Source of the DNA: Poriferisodalis sp965214215
GTDB taxonomy: Bacteria > Actinomycetota > Acidimicrobiia > Acidimicrobiales > Poriferisodalaceae
Reading direction: 5' to 3'
Assembly (NCBI RefSeq): GCF_965214215.1
Contig: NZ_CBDCBD010000002.1
Span: 124,001-188,000 of the forward strand
DNA length: 64,000 nucleotides
Shown here: in pieces, positions 47,005 to 55,498 of the stretch
Numbering within the stretch: the first letter of the stretch is position 1
Layout: the number at the start of each line of letters is the position of its first letter
Notes under the pieces: generated by a model
Databases searched by the model: none
Told to the model about the DNA's origin: nothing
The model's input: only the letters and a program-made list of their open reading frames with translations
Translations under genes and position numbers: made by a program

Positions 47005-49944
47005 TCAGGCGTGTTCGGCGATGACCGACAGCACCTCGGCGCCGTAGGAGTCGAGCTTGGCCGGCCCGATGCCCGAAACGGCCAACAGCTCGACCTCGTT
47101 GCGGGGACGCTGTGTGGCCAGAGCAATCAGGACCGCATCGCCGAAGACGACGAATGCCGGTACTGCGTCGGCCCGGCTTCGCTCAAGGCGCCAAGCACGC
47201 AGGGCCTCGAACAGCGCCGCATCATGCGGATCGGTTGGGGGTTCGGGCTTCGAACGACGGGTCGCCGGGCGTGCGTCGGTGCCCGGCAAGGCCGGTGTGC
47301 CGCCTGAGTCGGCAGGGCCAGAGGAACCGGTGCCTCGTTGCGTTCCTCGCACGGGCTCGGTGGTCTGCGCCGATGCGGGCACTTCTGGCATCGGCGGCGC
47401 CAGTTCGCTCAGCTCCGCCAGAAATGGGGACGGCAAGTCGTCGCTGATGAAGGTCACCGATTCGGAACAGCGCGTCAGCGCCACGTGAAAGACCCGGCGC
47501 TCCTCCTCGACATCGGGGGCCAACCGGTGCGGCATCAACCCGGCCGACGCCTCATAGACGATGACGTGGGGCCATTCGAGCCCCTTGAACTTGTGCACCG
47601 TTGCCAGCCGCACCCCTGATCGCCGGGCCGTCGTCGCCGGGCCGCCGTTGCGTTGCGGGCGGGCCTCGTCATTGCCGAAGCCGACGGTGTCCGCAGCGCC
47701 GAACCCTGACAGGCGGTCGGTCAACCATCCGGCAAAACCCGCCGGGTCGGGGTGCAGATGGGCCACCGAAATCAGCGCCCGCAGGTCGTCGCCGTGGGCA
47801 GACCTGTCCACTGCGCGACGCGATGCATCTAGGCGCGTGTCGAGGCTGAAGCCCAAGCCCAGCTCATCTCGAACGATCTCAAGAATGGCTTGCGTGGCGA
47901 GCTGCTCATTCGCGGTCCGCTGACGCAGCATGTCGATGTCGTCGGCGAACTCGTCGATCTTTGTTGCTGCGCGTTCGTCGCTGAGACGGCCCGCCAGCGC
48001 CCGCAGAGCGCCGATGCTGCGCTGCTCGCCGATCCATTCGATCACCCGGGGCGAAATTCCGCGTGGCGGCCGGCGCGCTGCATCCGACAACGCACCATTC
48101 GGCAGTGCCTGACGGGGCGCGACAGCCAGCTTGAGCCACGCCAGCGCGCCCGCGACACCGGTGCGCTCCAAGAACCCCCGGCCCAGTGGCGCATCAGCCG
48201 CCACGCCCATGTCGCCGAGCACGATCTGCGGCACCAGCAAAGTGCTGTTGACCCTCGTCAGCACGGCAATATCGGAAGGACGGACGCCACCGTCCGTCAG
48301 CGCGGCCACGGTGTCGCGAAGTGCCGCAGCCGCCTCCTGCCCAACCTTGGCGGCGACAGTCCCATTCGTCGGATCGTCGCCGGGGCCACGCCTGTCGCCC
48401 GGTCCGGCGACTGAGGCCGCCGCCGCAGCGGCCCGCTGGGCCTCTGAGTCTGATTGGGGCGCAGTGACCTGCTTGTCGATCCGACGGCGATTGTGCGACA
48501 GCAGCTTGATGGCGGCGTCGATGACGGGCGGCGGGCAGCGGTAGTTCACGTTCAGGTGATGGCGTGCCGCCCCGGGGAAGTACTTGTCGAAGTCGATGAG
48601 CCACTGGGGCGACGCGCCCGCGTAGCCGTAGATCGTCTGGTCGTCGTCGCCGACGGCGAATACATCGGCCCGCGGGCCGGCGAGCAACCGGATCATCAGC
48701 AGGTGTGCCGGCGTCAAGTCCTGAAACTCGTCTACCAGCAGCACACCGGAAGCTCGGCGTGCAGCGGCACGAGCCTGCGGGTCAGCCAGCAAGATCTCGA
48801 TCGCTCGGATGATCTGCTGGTCGAAGTCGACCAATCCGTCTGCCGCCAAATCTTCGACGAATCTCGGCGCCACCGATGCGAAGTCGGGAACGTCGGGTTG
48901 GAAGTCAAACTCGACATCGGCCGGATCACGCAAACCCAATCGAGATGCGCCGAGCGCCTCCAGCCACGGCGCGAGTTGGTCGGTCATCGCCCGCCGTCGA
49001 CGCTTGATCAGACCGTCGAGCCGGTCGCGCACCCCCATCTCGTCGATCACCTCGATGCGGCCATGCCGAGAGGGACGAGCGAACGGACCGCTGCCATTGC
49101 AGATCGCGAGTGCGAGGCTGTTCAGCGTGCGAACTTCGATGCCCGGAAGGTCCGCGGTGCGTTCTTGCATCTCGCGGCGGGCACGCACGTTGAAGGCCAC
49201 CAGACACACCGCGCCTGGGGCGATGCCGACATCGCGTACCAAGTAGCGAGCACGTTCAGTGAGCACGCGTGTCTTGCCTGAGCCCGCGGGCGCCACGATG
49301 CAGGCCGCTCCCCCGAGGTGGCCGACTGCTGCGCGCTGATCGGATGCGAGGTCGGCCTGCGGAGTTCCACGCCGAGCGCCTCTCAAACTGCCGACAGCGA
49401 GATTCGCAGCGGGTACGACGGCTGAAGCCAGCGCCATTGTGTCGAGATCGAATGCGTCGAGCGGCCCACCGTCACACCACACCGCACCGGCGTCGGTGAT
49501 CACATCTCCGGCCGCAGCGTCGTCGCAGGGCTGCGCGCCCAGCTTCAGCGCCGCGGAGACGGGCGCCAAACGTGGTCGCTGAGGGGCCCGAGCATCCACG
49601 CAATTCGCCGTCAGCAGGTGTGCAAGCACCTCAGAACGCATGGTGAGGCCGGGCGTGAGCTCCCACCACGGCGCGTGCCACACAGGCGCCAGATCGGGCA
49701 ACTCACCGTCAAGCTCGATGACCAGGCGGGTGCGTGTGCGCCAGGCTTCGCGCAGCCGAATACCGACCTCGGCGCTGAAATCGCCCGTCCTCACCGTGAC
49801 GTGTTCGCAGTCCAGCCATGGATCGGGCGGGCGGTCACCTGGGCGCACCAGCACGCTGCGGCCCAACTGGGGCGGCCCCGCGAATGCAGCCGCAGCCGCA
49901 GCCGTGGCAGGCGTCACGGCGTCTCGGGGGCACTGGGCGTCCAC
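47005..49944 (-). CDS. UvrD/Rep-type superfamily 1 helicase with HRDC domain
   Basis: A 979-residue helicase resembling mycobacterial UvrD2. Residues 1-200 form an N-terminal extension with no domain I recognise. Motif I is VAPAGSGKTRVL, motif II is LLVDEFQDLTPAH, motif III is AVGDDDQTIYGYAGA, motif IV is HHLNVNYRCPPPVI, and motifs V-VI are VHKFKGLEWPHVIVYEA and EERRVFHVALTRC. A C-terminal HRDC domain (about 905-979) has LRAWRLERSRADAVPAFVVF and SGIGPAKLDSYGAEVL. The GTG start 49942-49944 lies 37 nt after folE. Expected role: ATP-driven DNA unwinding in repair. Confidence 0.92.
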   Translation of the reverse strand: MDAQCPRDAVTPATAAAAAAFAGPPQLGRSVLVRPGDRPPDPWLDCEHVTVRTGDFSAEVGIRLREAWRTRTRLVIELDGELPDLAPVWHAPWWELTPGLTMRSEVLAHLLTANCVDARAPQRPRLAPVSAALKLGAQPCDDAAAGDVITDAGAVWCDGGPLDAFDLDTMALASAVVPAANLAVGSLRGARRGTPQADLASDQRAAVGHLGGAACIVAPAGSGKTRVLTERARYLVRDVGIAPGAVCLVAFNVRARREMQERTADLPGIEVRTLNSLALAICNGSGPFARPSRHGRIEVIDEMGVRDRLDGLIKRRRRAMTDQLAPWLEALGASRLGLRDPADVEFDFQPDVPDFASVAPRFVEDLAADGLVDFDQQIIRAIEILLADPQARAAARRASGVLLVDEFQDLTPAHLLMIRLLAGPRADVFAVGDDDQTIYGYAGASPQWLIDFDKYFPGAARHHLNVNYRCPPPVIDAAIKLLSHNRRRIDKQVTAPQSDSEAQRAAAAAASVAGPGDRRGPGDDPTNGTVAAKVGQEAAAALRDTVAALTDGGVRPSDIAVLTRVNSTLLVPQIVLGDMGVAADAPLGRGFLERTGVAGALAWLKLAVAPRQALPNGALSDAARRPPRGISPRVIEWIGEQRSIGALRALAGRLSDERAATKIDEFADDIDMLRQRTANEQLATQAILEIVRDELGLGFSLDTRLDASRRAVDRSAHGDDLRALISVAHLHPDPAGFAGWLTDRLSGFGAADTVGFGNDEARPQRNGGPATTARRSGVRLATVHKFKGLEWPHVIVYEASAGLMPHRLAPDVEEERRVFHVALTRCSESVTFISDDLPSPFLAELSELAPPMPEVPASAQTTEPVRGTQRGTGSSGPADSGGTPALPGTDARPATRRSKPEPPTDPHDAALFEALRAWRLERSRADAVPAFVVFGDAVLIALATQRPRNEVELLAVSGIGPAKLDSYGAEVLSVIAEHA

Positions 49945-49981
49945 GTAGTGCTGAGCAATTCGCTGTGCACCGGTGGACGCG

Positions 49982-50650
49982 TTAGCGGCCGATGCCGATC
50001 AGGTGCATTGCCTCCGCACGGGTCGCGGTGTTGCGGAACTGGCCACGCACCGCCGAGGTGATGGTCAGCGATCCCGGCTTCTGCACGCCCCGCATCGACA
50101 TGCACTGGTGCTCGGCTTCGACAACCACCAATGTGCCCCGCGGCTCCAGCACTTCCATCAGCTTGTCGGCGACCTGGGTGGTGAGCCGTTCTTGCACCTG
50201 CGGCCTGCGCGCGTACGCCTCCACTAGACGCGCCAGCTTCGACAGCCCGGTGATCATGCCCCGCTCGCCGGGGATGTAGGCGACGTGGGCCCGACCGACG
50301 AACGGCATGAGATGGTGCTCGCACATCGAGTAGAAGGGAATGTCACGCACCATGACCATCTCGTCGTGGCCAGTCTCGAACTGCACCTGGAGGTGGTGTT
50401 CGGGGTCCTCCTGCAGGCCAGCGAACACTTCCGCGTACATGCGGGCGACTCGCTTGGGCGTCTTGCTCAGGCCGTCTCGGTCGGGGTCCTCGCCGATCGC
50501 TACCAGGATCTCCCGGACCGCCCGCTCGATCCGGTCGGTATCCACCGGCTCGTCGGTAACAGCGCCATTCGTCTCTGCGATCGACGTCACCCCACCTGCG
50601 AGTTTGGACGCCGAAGCAGTATCCGTGCCAGAAACTGAGCCCTGCGGCAT
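49982..50650 (-). CDS. folE: GTP cyclohydrolase I
   Basis: First enzyme of tetrahydrofolate (and pterin) synthesis (222 residues). Zinc ligands are in FYSMCEHHLMPF and the CMSMRG block. GLSKLARLVEAYARRPQVQE and TTQVADKLMEVLEP are conserved. An N-terminal extension of about 35 residues precedes the core. It is upstream of the helicase on the same strand. Confidence 0.97.
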   Translation of the reverse strand: MPQGSVSGTDTASASKLAGGVTSIAETNGAVTDEPVDTDRIERAVREILVAIGEDPDRDGLSKTPKRVARMYAEVFAGLQEDPEHHLQVQFETGHDEMVMVRDIPFYSMCEHHLMPFVGRAHVAYIPGERGMITGLSKLARLVEAYARRPQVQERLTTQVADKLMEVLEPRGTLVVVEAEHQCMSMRGVQKPGSLTITSAVRGQFRNTATRAEAMHLIGIGR

Positions 50651-50720
50651 CCGCTGAACCTACCCGCGTTCACCGGCGACCCCATCGCCATTTCCTATCT
50701 TGCACACTGGCCGCACCAAG

Positions 50721-50794
50721 CGCCCCCGGCAGGACTCGAACCTGCAACCGGCGGGATAGAAGCCCGCTGCGCTGTCCAGTTGCGCCACGGGGGC
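50721..50794 (-). tRNA. tRNA-Arg (TCT)
   Basis: Minus-strand cloverleaf: acceptor GCCCCCG/CGGGGGC with discriminator G, anticodon loop CTTCTAT between CGGG and CCCG, T arm GCAGG-TTCGAGT-CCTGC. It reads AGA/AGG codons, rare in this high-GC genome. Confidence 0.95.
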
Positions 50795-50930
50795 TCTGGC
50801 CACGAGGACCCGCAGCCATCCTGCCACCGAACGGGCCCGGCTCCAAGGGTTCAGCAACACGACAACGACCTCGTCGCTACATTCGCGAGTCCGGAATTCG
50901 CACGGCTCCGACCCTCAAAGGAGACTGAAC

Positions 50931-51404
50931 GTGACGGCGACAAATCCAGGCTTCCGCTTCGACACCAACGACCTTCTGTGGATCCACCACGAAGGCAGCC
51001 CGCGGTTCGACTATCCGATCGACTACGACATCGCCGTGCTCGGCCACGAGGCGGACGCCGGACGGCTGGACTTGCTGATTCGATGGGCACCAGATGCCTA
51101 CTGCCACTTCCACCGCCACGTGGCGACGACGACCTCGCTGGTCCTCGAGGGCGAGCATCACGTCATCGACATCGATGGGGACGGCAACGAGGTGCACCAC
51201 GATGTCCGCCCAGCCGGCACCTACTGCAGCGGCCCCGACGGCGACGTGCACATGGAGCGCGGCGGCCCCGAGGGCTCGCTGGTGCTGTTCTCGATGCATG
51301 AGCCCACAGGGCGAATGTTCGAGGTGCTTGACGCCGACCGCAACATCCTGGCCGAGAACACCATCGAGTCGTTCATAGAGCAGGCCCGCGAACTCGCGAG
51401 TTGA
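50931..51404 (+). CDS. cupin-fold protein, function unknown
   Basis: A 157-residue ChrR/cupin-like protein. The first cupin motif is visible in YCHFHRHVATTTSLVLEGEH with three His that could bind a metal. HHDVRPAGTYCSGPDGDVHM provides the second motif. GTG 50931 has AAGGAG 7 nt upstream. No enzymatic role can be stated; related proteins act as small dioxygenases or sensors. Confidence 0.75.
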   Translation: MTATNPGFRFDTNDLLWIHHEGSPRFDYPIDYDIAVLGHEADAGRLDLLIRWAPDAYCHFHRHVATTTSLVLEGEHHVIDIDGDGNEVHHDVRPAGTYCSGPDGDVHMERGGPEGSLVLFSMHEPTGRMFEVLDADRNILAENTIESFIEQARELAS

Positions 51405-51446
51405 CACTGACGCCAGCCTTCGGAGCCCCTGAACGAGAGCGCTGGA

Positions 51447-52385
51447 CTAGTTCGTGGGCCAGCGCAGGATGCCGGTCTCGGTGCGGCCGTCGGCGTCGTC
51501 GTAGTCCGGGTCGCCGGGGAAGGCGATCCGATGCGGGCCCTCGTTGTCGTAGCGGATCCGCACGTGCTCATCGTCGGCTGGGGTTCCTCGTCCAGCCGCA
51601 GCAACTGCTTCATCGATGGTCTCGAACCTTGCGAGCCGGTGCAGCATCCCGATGGTGGGCGTCATCATCACCATGTCGCCGATTTCGTTGCGCCGGATCG
51701 CATCGGCGGGGCGCACCCATTGATGCTCGACAGCCTCGTCGTGGTCGGGCAACGGCACCTGGCCGTCTGGCATTGCTGTCAAGAAGAAGCGTGTGTCGTA
51801 GCGACGGGGTGATCCCATGGGTGTCACCCAGCGGCCGATGAAGTAGACGTTGTTGCCGTCGAGCAACAGGTCTTCGCTGCGCACCGTCTCGATGAAGTCG
51901 CGCTCACCAGCATTGACCTCGTCGCGGTACTGCGAGAACCGTTCGGCCACATCGGGCGGCGAGAGGTCGATGATGCCCGACGGCAGGTCCCTGGGGTCGT
52001 CCACGCCGACCGGATGGTCGTGATGAGCGAGCAGGATGCCAGCCTCCTCGAACGTCTCCCGCAGCGCCGCCACCCAAAAGGCGATACCGCCGCGCTCGAT
52101 GCCGATGCTGAACGAGGCCTCGTCGTCGGTCAGACCCGACACGGTCTCGTCGGCCACCTCGGTGGCGTCTTCGGGATCCACTGCGCCGCCGGGATACACC
52201 CACATGTCGCCCACGAAGATCGACCGTGCGTTGCGCTTCAGCATGAGCACGTGGGGATCGTCGTCGCCCGACAGGATCATGACGGTGGCCGCGTCGCGAA
52301 CCGGCACAGCCTCGGGGTCGTAGTCGCCCCCAGACCCGGGCGACTTGGCGCCGACCGAGGCGCGACGCTCAGGCTGTTCGTTCAC
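51447..52385 (-). CDS. Nudix hydrolase, NUDT19-like
   Basis: A 312-residue Nudix protein. RDAATVMILSGDDDPHVLML and ARSIFVGDMWVYPGGAVDP lead into a Nudix box split by about 30 residues, GGAVDPED ... AALRETFEEAGILL, as in mammalian NUDT19 and its bacterial relatives, which cleave acyl-CoA. GTG 52383-52385 follows the selenoprotein stop by 7 nt and has no ribosome-binding site, so it is probably coupled. The open frame to 52499 overlaps the selenoprotein gene and is rejected. Confidence 0.82.
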   Translation of the reverse strand: MNEQPERRASVGAKSPGSGGDYDPEAVPVRDAATVMILSGDDDPHVLMLKRNARSIFVGDMWVYPGGAVDPEDATEVADETVSGLTDDEASFSIGIERGGIAFWVAALRETFEEAGILLAHHDHPVGVDDPRDLPSGIIDLSPPDVAERFSQYRDEVNAGERDFIETVRSEDLLLDGNNVYFIGRWVTPMGSPRRYDTRFFLTAMPDGQVPLPDHDEAVEHQWVRPADAIRRNEIGDMVMMTPTIGMLHRLARFETIDEAVAAAGRGTPADDEHVRIRYDNEGPHRIAFPGDPDYDDADGRTETGILRWPTN

Positions 52386-52392
52386 TTGCAGA

Positions 52393-53397
52393 TCAGTAGT
52401 CGATGCCGGCGCAAACGAGGCACTCTTCGCCGTCGTGGCTCGCCCGGGCGGCTGCTGCGTCCTCTTCGGTCTGGTATTGCGGCGTCGGGTGACGCGCAAC
52501 CCGGTCGTCCTCGTAGGTGTCCTTCCCGGCTGCCTTGCCGGTCGGGACAGCGCTCTGCGGCAGGTCTGCTGCTTTGGTGGCGGGCGCGAACACCCCGTCC
52601 TTCCAACGGTCGGAGTCCGACCAGCGGTAGGGCAGGTGCGCCATCGAGCCGGGCACGCCGAGGCTCTCGAAGGCTGCGAACGTGTCTCGCAGAATCTGCA
52701 GGTTGAGCTCTGGCTCGTGCGGCTTGCCTGCGGTGCGCCCGAGCGGATAGTCCAGGTACGCCGAGCGGGGCGGCCAGGCCGCCCGGGTGATGTCGCGTGC
52801 GCTCGACATCGTCAGTGTCGGGATTCCTTCGGCCTCGATGGCCCTCGCAATCAGACCCCCGGTCTGATGGCAGACAGGTCAAACCGGCACGAGCAGCACT
52901 ACGTCGAGCTCGTCTGTCACGCAGCGCTTCGCCAATTCCGGGATCAGCTCCTCATGCACCCGGCGGGTGCTGTAGATGCCGCCCATGAGCGTGTACGCAT
53001 TCGGGCCCAGCTCGCCGATCTCGCCGCTGTCGCGCATTGTGCGCAAGGCCTCGATCGGGAACACGCAATTGATGTCCGAGCGGGCATCGGTCAGGTCGTA
53101 GGCGAAGTGCGTGGCCCGCAGCTGTGACGTGTCGACATCGGTAGGGATCGCCCGATAGGTCGTGTCGTCGCGGTAGTGGAAGGCCGTCTGACCGGCGACA
53201 TAGACGCCGCCGGTGGCGATGAGGCCGACTCGGCACTCAGAGAGCGGCTTGGTCAGCGGCGTCCACGGCGGCGGCGTCTCGCTGTGCACCCAGCGGTACT
53301 CGCCGTAGCCCAGTCCGATGTACTGGGCGGTGATGCGGGGGATGTACTCCACGGGCGGCTTGCGGGCGGCTGCGGCGTGCGATGTCTGCGTGCTCAC
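52393..53397 (-). CDS. GrdB-like selenoprotein with in-frame UGA (Sec)
   Basis: Two same-frame open segments (53397-52882 and 52878-52393) are separated by one TGA at 52879-52881. Read as selenocysteine, it gives one 334-residue protein of the glycine/sarcosine/betaine reductase selenoprotein B family, with VVLLVPV before Sec173 and PVCHQTGGLIARAIEAEGIP after it. Conservation continues unbroken across the TGA, so it is not a stop. U-x-x-C (Sec173, Cys176) suggests a redox site. No ribosome-binding site or start exists for a separate second gene. A hairpin follows the UGA. It starts at ATG 53397. Its function outside amino-acid reductases is unknown. Confidence 0.85.
52850..52868 (-). promoter_or_regulatory. 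bacterial SECIS-like hairpin
   Basis: Perfect 8-bp stem ATCAGACC/GGTCTGAT with loop GGG in the mRNA, starting 10 nt after the UGA; the loop lies about 18 nt from the UGA. Bacterial SECIS elements are hairpins with guanines at the apex at this distance. Confidence 0.75.
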
Positions 53398-53516
53398 GCT
53401 CCCACGGTACGCCGTCGCGCCCGTACCTGTCAGAGGTCGCCGCCTTGTGTCCGATCACGCCGCCGCGAAATCCGGTAGCGAGGCGGTGCGACCCGTGGCA
53501 TCCTTGACCACCCCGT

Positions 53517-53591
53517 GCGGGTCGTAGCTCAGTCGGTTAGAGCGCCAGTTTGTGGCACTGGAGGCCGGGGGTTCGATTCCCCTCGATCCGC
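53517..53591 (+). tRNA. tRNA-His (GTG)
   Basis: Acceptor CGGGTCG/CGATCCG, with the extra G at position -1 (53517) opposite C73 (53591), the identity element of tRNA-His. Anticodon loop TTGTGGC. T arm GGGGG-TTCGATT-CCCCT. Confidence 0.95.
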
Positions 53592-53648
53592 CGCACCCCT
53601 GCCCACCACAAGTGTCGCGGGGCTGTCGTTAGCCTTGCGGGGCACCAC

Positions 53649-53722
53649 GCGCCTCTAGCTCAATTTGGCAGAGCAACGGACTCTTAATCCGCAGGTTCTG
53701 GGTTCAAGTCCCAGGGGGCGTA
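53649..53722 (+). tRNA. tRNA-Lys (CTT)
   Basis: Anticodon loop CTCTTAA between CGGA and TCCG, anticodon CTT. T arm CTGGG-TTCAAGT-CCCAG, discriminator A. The first acceptor pair is G-T (53649 with 53721), a wobble rather than the usual G-C. Confidence 0.93.
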
Positions 53723-53772
53723 CAACTGGACTGCCGAAGAACACCGGCTGGTGCACAGGCGAGGTTTGCCCG

Positions 53773-54318
53773 ATGGGCCAACGAGACGCACACGCAGAGC
53801 TGAACCCGTCGGAGTACCGCACATCGGCCGATGAGCTGGTCGAGCGCAATCGGCGGGTGGCCGACGCCGTCAAGACCCCGGGCATGGCGGCTGCGCCCAG
53901 CCGTCACGTCGCAATCGTGACCTGCATGGATGCCCGCATCGACCCGCTGGCCGAGCTGGGGCTCGGCGTCGGCGAAGCGCATGTCATGCGCAACGCAGGC
54001 GGAGTCATCACCGACGACGTGATCCGCTCGCTGTGCATCTCCCAGCAACTGCTCGGCACCCGGGAAGTCTTGGTGGTGCATCACACCGGCTGTGGCATGT
54101 GCGGTCTCGACGCCGCCGCGTTCGCCAAGGAGATGGAAGACCGTTTCGGCGAGCGGCCCCGCTGGCCGATCGGTTCCTTCGCCGACCCCGCCGAGGACGT
54201 GCAGGCCGCCATCGCAACATTGCGAGCCTCGCCGTTTATCGAGCACGACACGGCTGTGCGCGGCTTCATCTACGACGTCGACACCGGCCTGCTCAACGAA
54301 GTGCCGTCGGCCAGCTAG
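53773..54318 (+). CDS. beta-class carbonic anhydrase
   Basis: Zinc enzyme interconverting CO2 and bicarbonate (181 residues), similar in length to mycobacterial Rv1284-type enzymes. Zinc ligands and the Asp-Arg dyad are in VTCMDARIDP and VVHHTGCGMCG; HVMRNAGGVITDDVIRSL is conserved. ATG 53773 has GAGG about 8 nt upstream; the frame upstream to 53665 overlaps tRNA-Lys. Its 3' end overlaps the convergent gene by 26 nt. Confidence 0.92.
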   Translation: MGQRDAHAELNPSEYRTSADELVERNRRVADAVKTPGMAAAPSRHVAIVTCMDARIDPLAELGLGVGEAHVMRNAGGVITDDVIRSLCISQQLLGTREVLVVHHTGCGMCGLDAAAFAKEMEDRFGERPRWPIGSFADPAEDVQAAIATLRASPFIEHDTAVRGFIYDVDTGLLNEVPSAS

Positions 54319-54853
54319 GAACGCCTTCGTCGCGTTCCACGCCGGTGCTGTTGAGCAGCCCGCTCACCATCCGGTAGCAGCCCGAAGCGGCGATGAGGTG
54401 CACCATCTCGGCATTGCTGAAGTGCGATGTGGCCTCGGCCCACGTGGCATCGGAGACGCAGTCGTCGGAGTACAGGTCATCCACCACCTGCAGAAGGGCC
54501 GCCTCAGCCGGTGTCCAGTTCCCCTCGGAGATTGGCCGGGTCACGAGGTAGATCTCCTCTTCGGTCATGACCTCGGCCAGGGCCATCAGCGTGTGCTGGC
54601 CGAACTCGTACACGGACTGGCAGTTCCAGCCCATGCGAAGCACCGCGATCTCAACGTCACGCCGGGACAGGTCGCCCTTGTACAGGATCGCTTGGGCGAA
54701 CTCTCCGAACGCCTTCGAGATCGACCGGCTGTGCGCAAGGGTCGCAATGACGTTGACGGCATTGGCAAACGAGTTCTCCATCGCCTCGCGGGCCCGCTCG
54801 GCCACCTTGGGGATCGGCTTGAGGCGAGGTGAGGTCGGTCGTGTCAGGTGCAT
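54293..54853 (-). CDS. carboxymuconolactone decarboxylase-like (AhpD-fold) protein
   Basis: A 186-residue all-helical protein. HSRSISKAFGEFAQAILYKG, LSRRDVEIAVLRMGWNCQSV and YEFGQHTLMALAE place it in the carboxymuconolactone decarboxylase family; the AhpD CxxC is replaced by NCQSVYE, so a disulfide-reductase role is doubtful. ATG 54851-54853 is chosen over GTG 54860-54862, whose ribosome-binding site would be only 2 nt away. It is divergent from the next gene, a second AhpD-fold protein. Confidence 0.8.
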   Translation of the reverse strand: MHLTRPTSPRLKPIPKVAERAREAMENSFANAVNVIATLAHSRSISKAFGEFAQAILYKGDLSRRDVEIAVLRMGWNCQSVYEFGQHTLMALAEVMTEEEIYLVTRPISEGNWTPAEAALLQVVDDLYSDDCVSDATWAEATSHFSNAEMVHLIAASGCYRMVSGLLNSTGVERDEGVPSWPTALR

Positions 54854-54928
54854 CGTCAGCACATCCCTTCGTCAGCACCGCAAATGTAGGAGGGCAGCCC
54901 GCCCGTTGCGCCTCCTTAGGCTGCGGGC

Positions 54929-55498
54929 ATGACCGAGCCAGCCATCTCGACCTTTCCCGTGCCCGAAATTGCGGACATGCCCGACGACTTGCGACAACGC
55001 ATCGAACTCATCCAGTCCAAGACCGGATTCGTGCCCAACGTGTTCCTCGCGCTGGCGCACCGGCCCGACGAGATGCGGGCGTTCATGGCGTACCACGACG
55101 CACTCATGGAGGGTCCGAGCGGGCTCTCCAAAGCGGAGCGAGAGATGATCGTGGTGGCCACCAGCGGCGCCAACAACTGCCTCTACTGCGTCGTGGCACA
55201 CGGTGCGATCCTGCGCATCCGCGCCAAGGACCCACTGCTGGCCGATCAGCTCGCGGTCGACCCGTCCAAGGCCGATCTCACGGACCGGCAACGGGCGATG
55301 ATCGATTTCGCCCTGAAAATGTGCAGGGAGCCGTGGTCGGCATCATCCAGCGACCACGACGAGCTTCGGGCCCACGGCTTCAGCGACGACGACATCTGGG
55401 ACATCGGAGCCATCACGGGGCTATTCGCCCTGTCGAACCGGATGGCCCACCTGACGTCGATGCGCCCCAACAACGAGTTCTTCACCATGGGCCGTTAG
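54929..55498 (+). CDS. peroxidase-related AhpD-fold protein
   Basis: A 189-residue protein of the peroxidase-related (TIGR01926-type) AhpD-fold family. SGLSKAEREMIVVATSGANN leads to the redox CxxC and His in CLYCVVAHG; DFALKMCREPWSASSSDHDE and GFSDDDIWDIGAITGLFALS follow. It could reduce peroxides with an unknown partner. The stop overlaps that of the convergent substrate-binding protein by a few bases. Confidence 0.85.
   Translation: MTEPAISTFPVPEIADMPDDLRQRIELIQSKTGFVPNVFLALAHRPDEMRAFMAYHDALMEGPSGLSKAEREMIVVATSGANNCLYCVVAHGAILRIRAKDPLLADQLAVDPSKADLTDRQRAMIDFALKMCREPWSASSSDHDELRAHGFSDDDIWDIGAITGLFALSNRMAHLTSMRPNNEFFTMGR

Noticed and set aside
52393..52809. Separate 138-residue gene starting at ATG 52809
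   Set aside because: The same frame continues upstream through a TGA with GrdB-family sequence on both sides, so it is the second half of a selenoprotein.
53516..53517. tRNA-His lacking G-1
   Set aside because: Correct placement of U8-A9 shifts the acceptor by one base; G-1 is base 53517 and pairs with C73.
53665..53772. N-terminal extension of the carbonic anhydrase
   Set aside because: This segment is tRNA-Lys sequence; ATG 53773 has its own ribosome-binding site.
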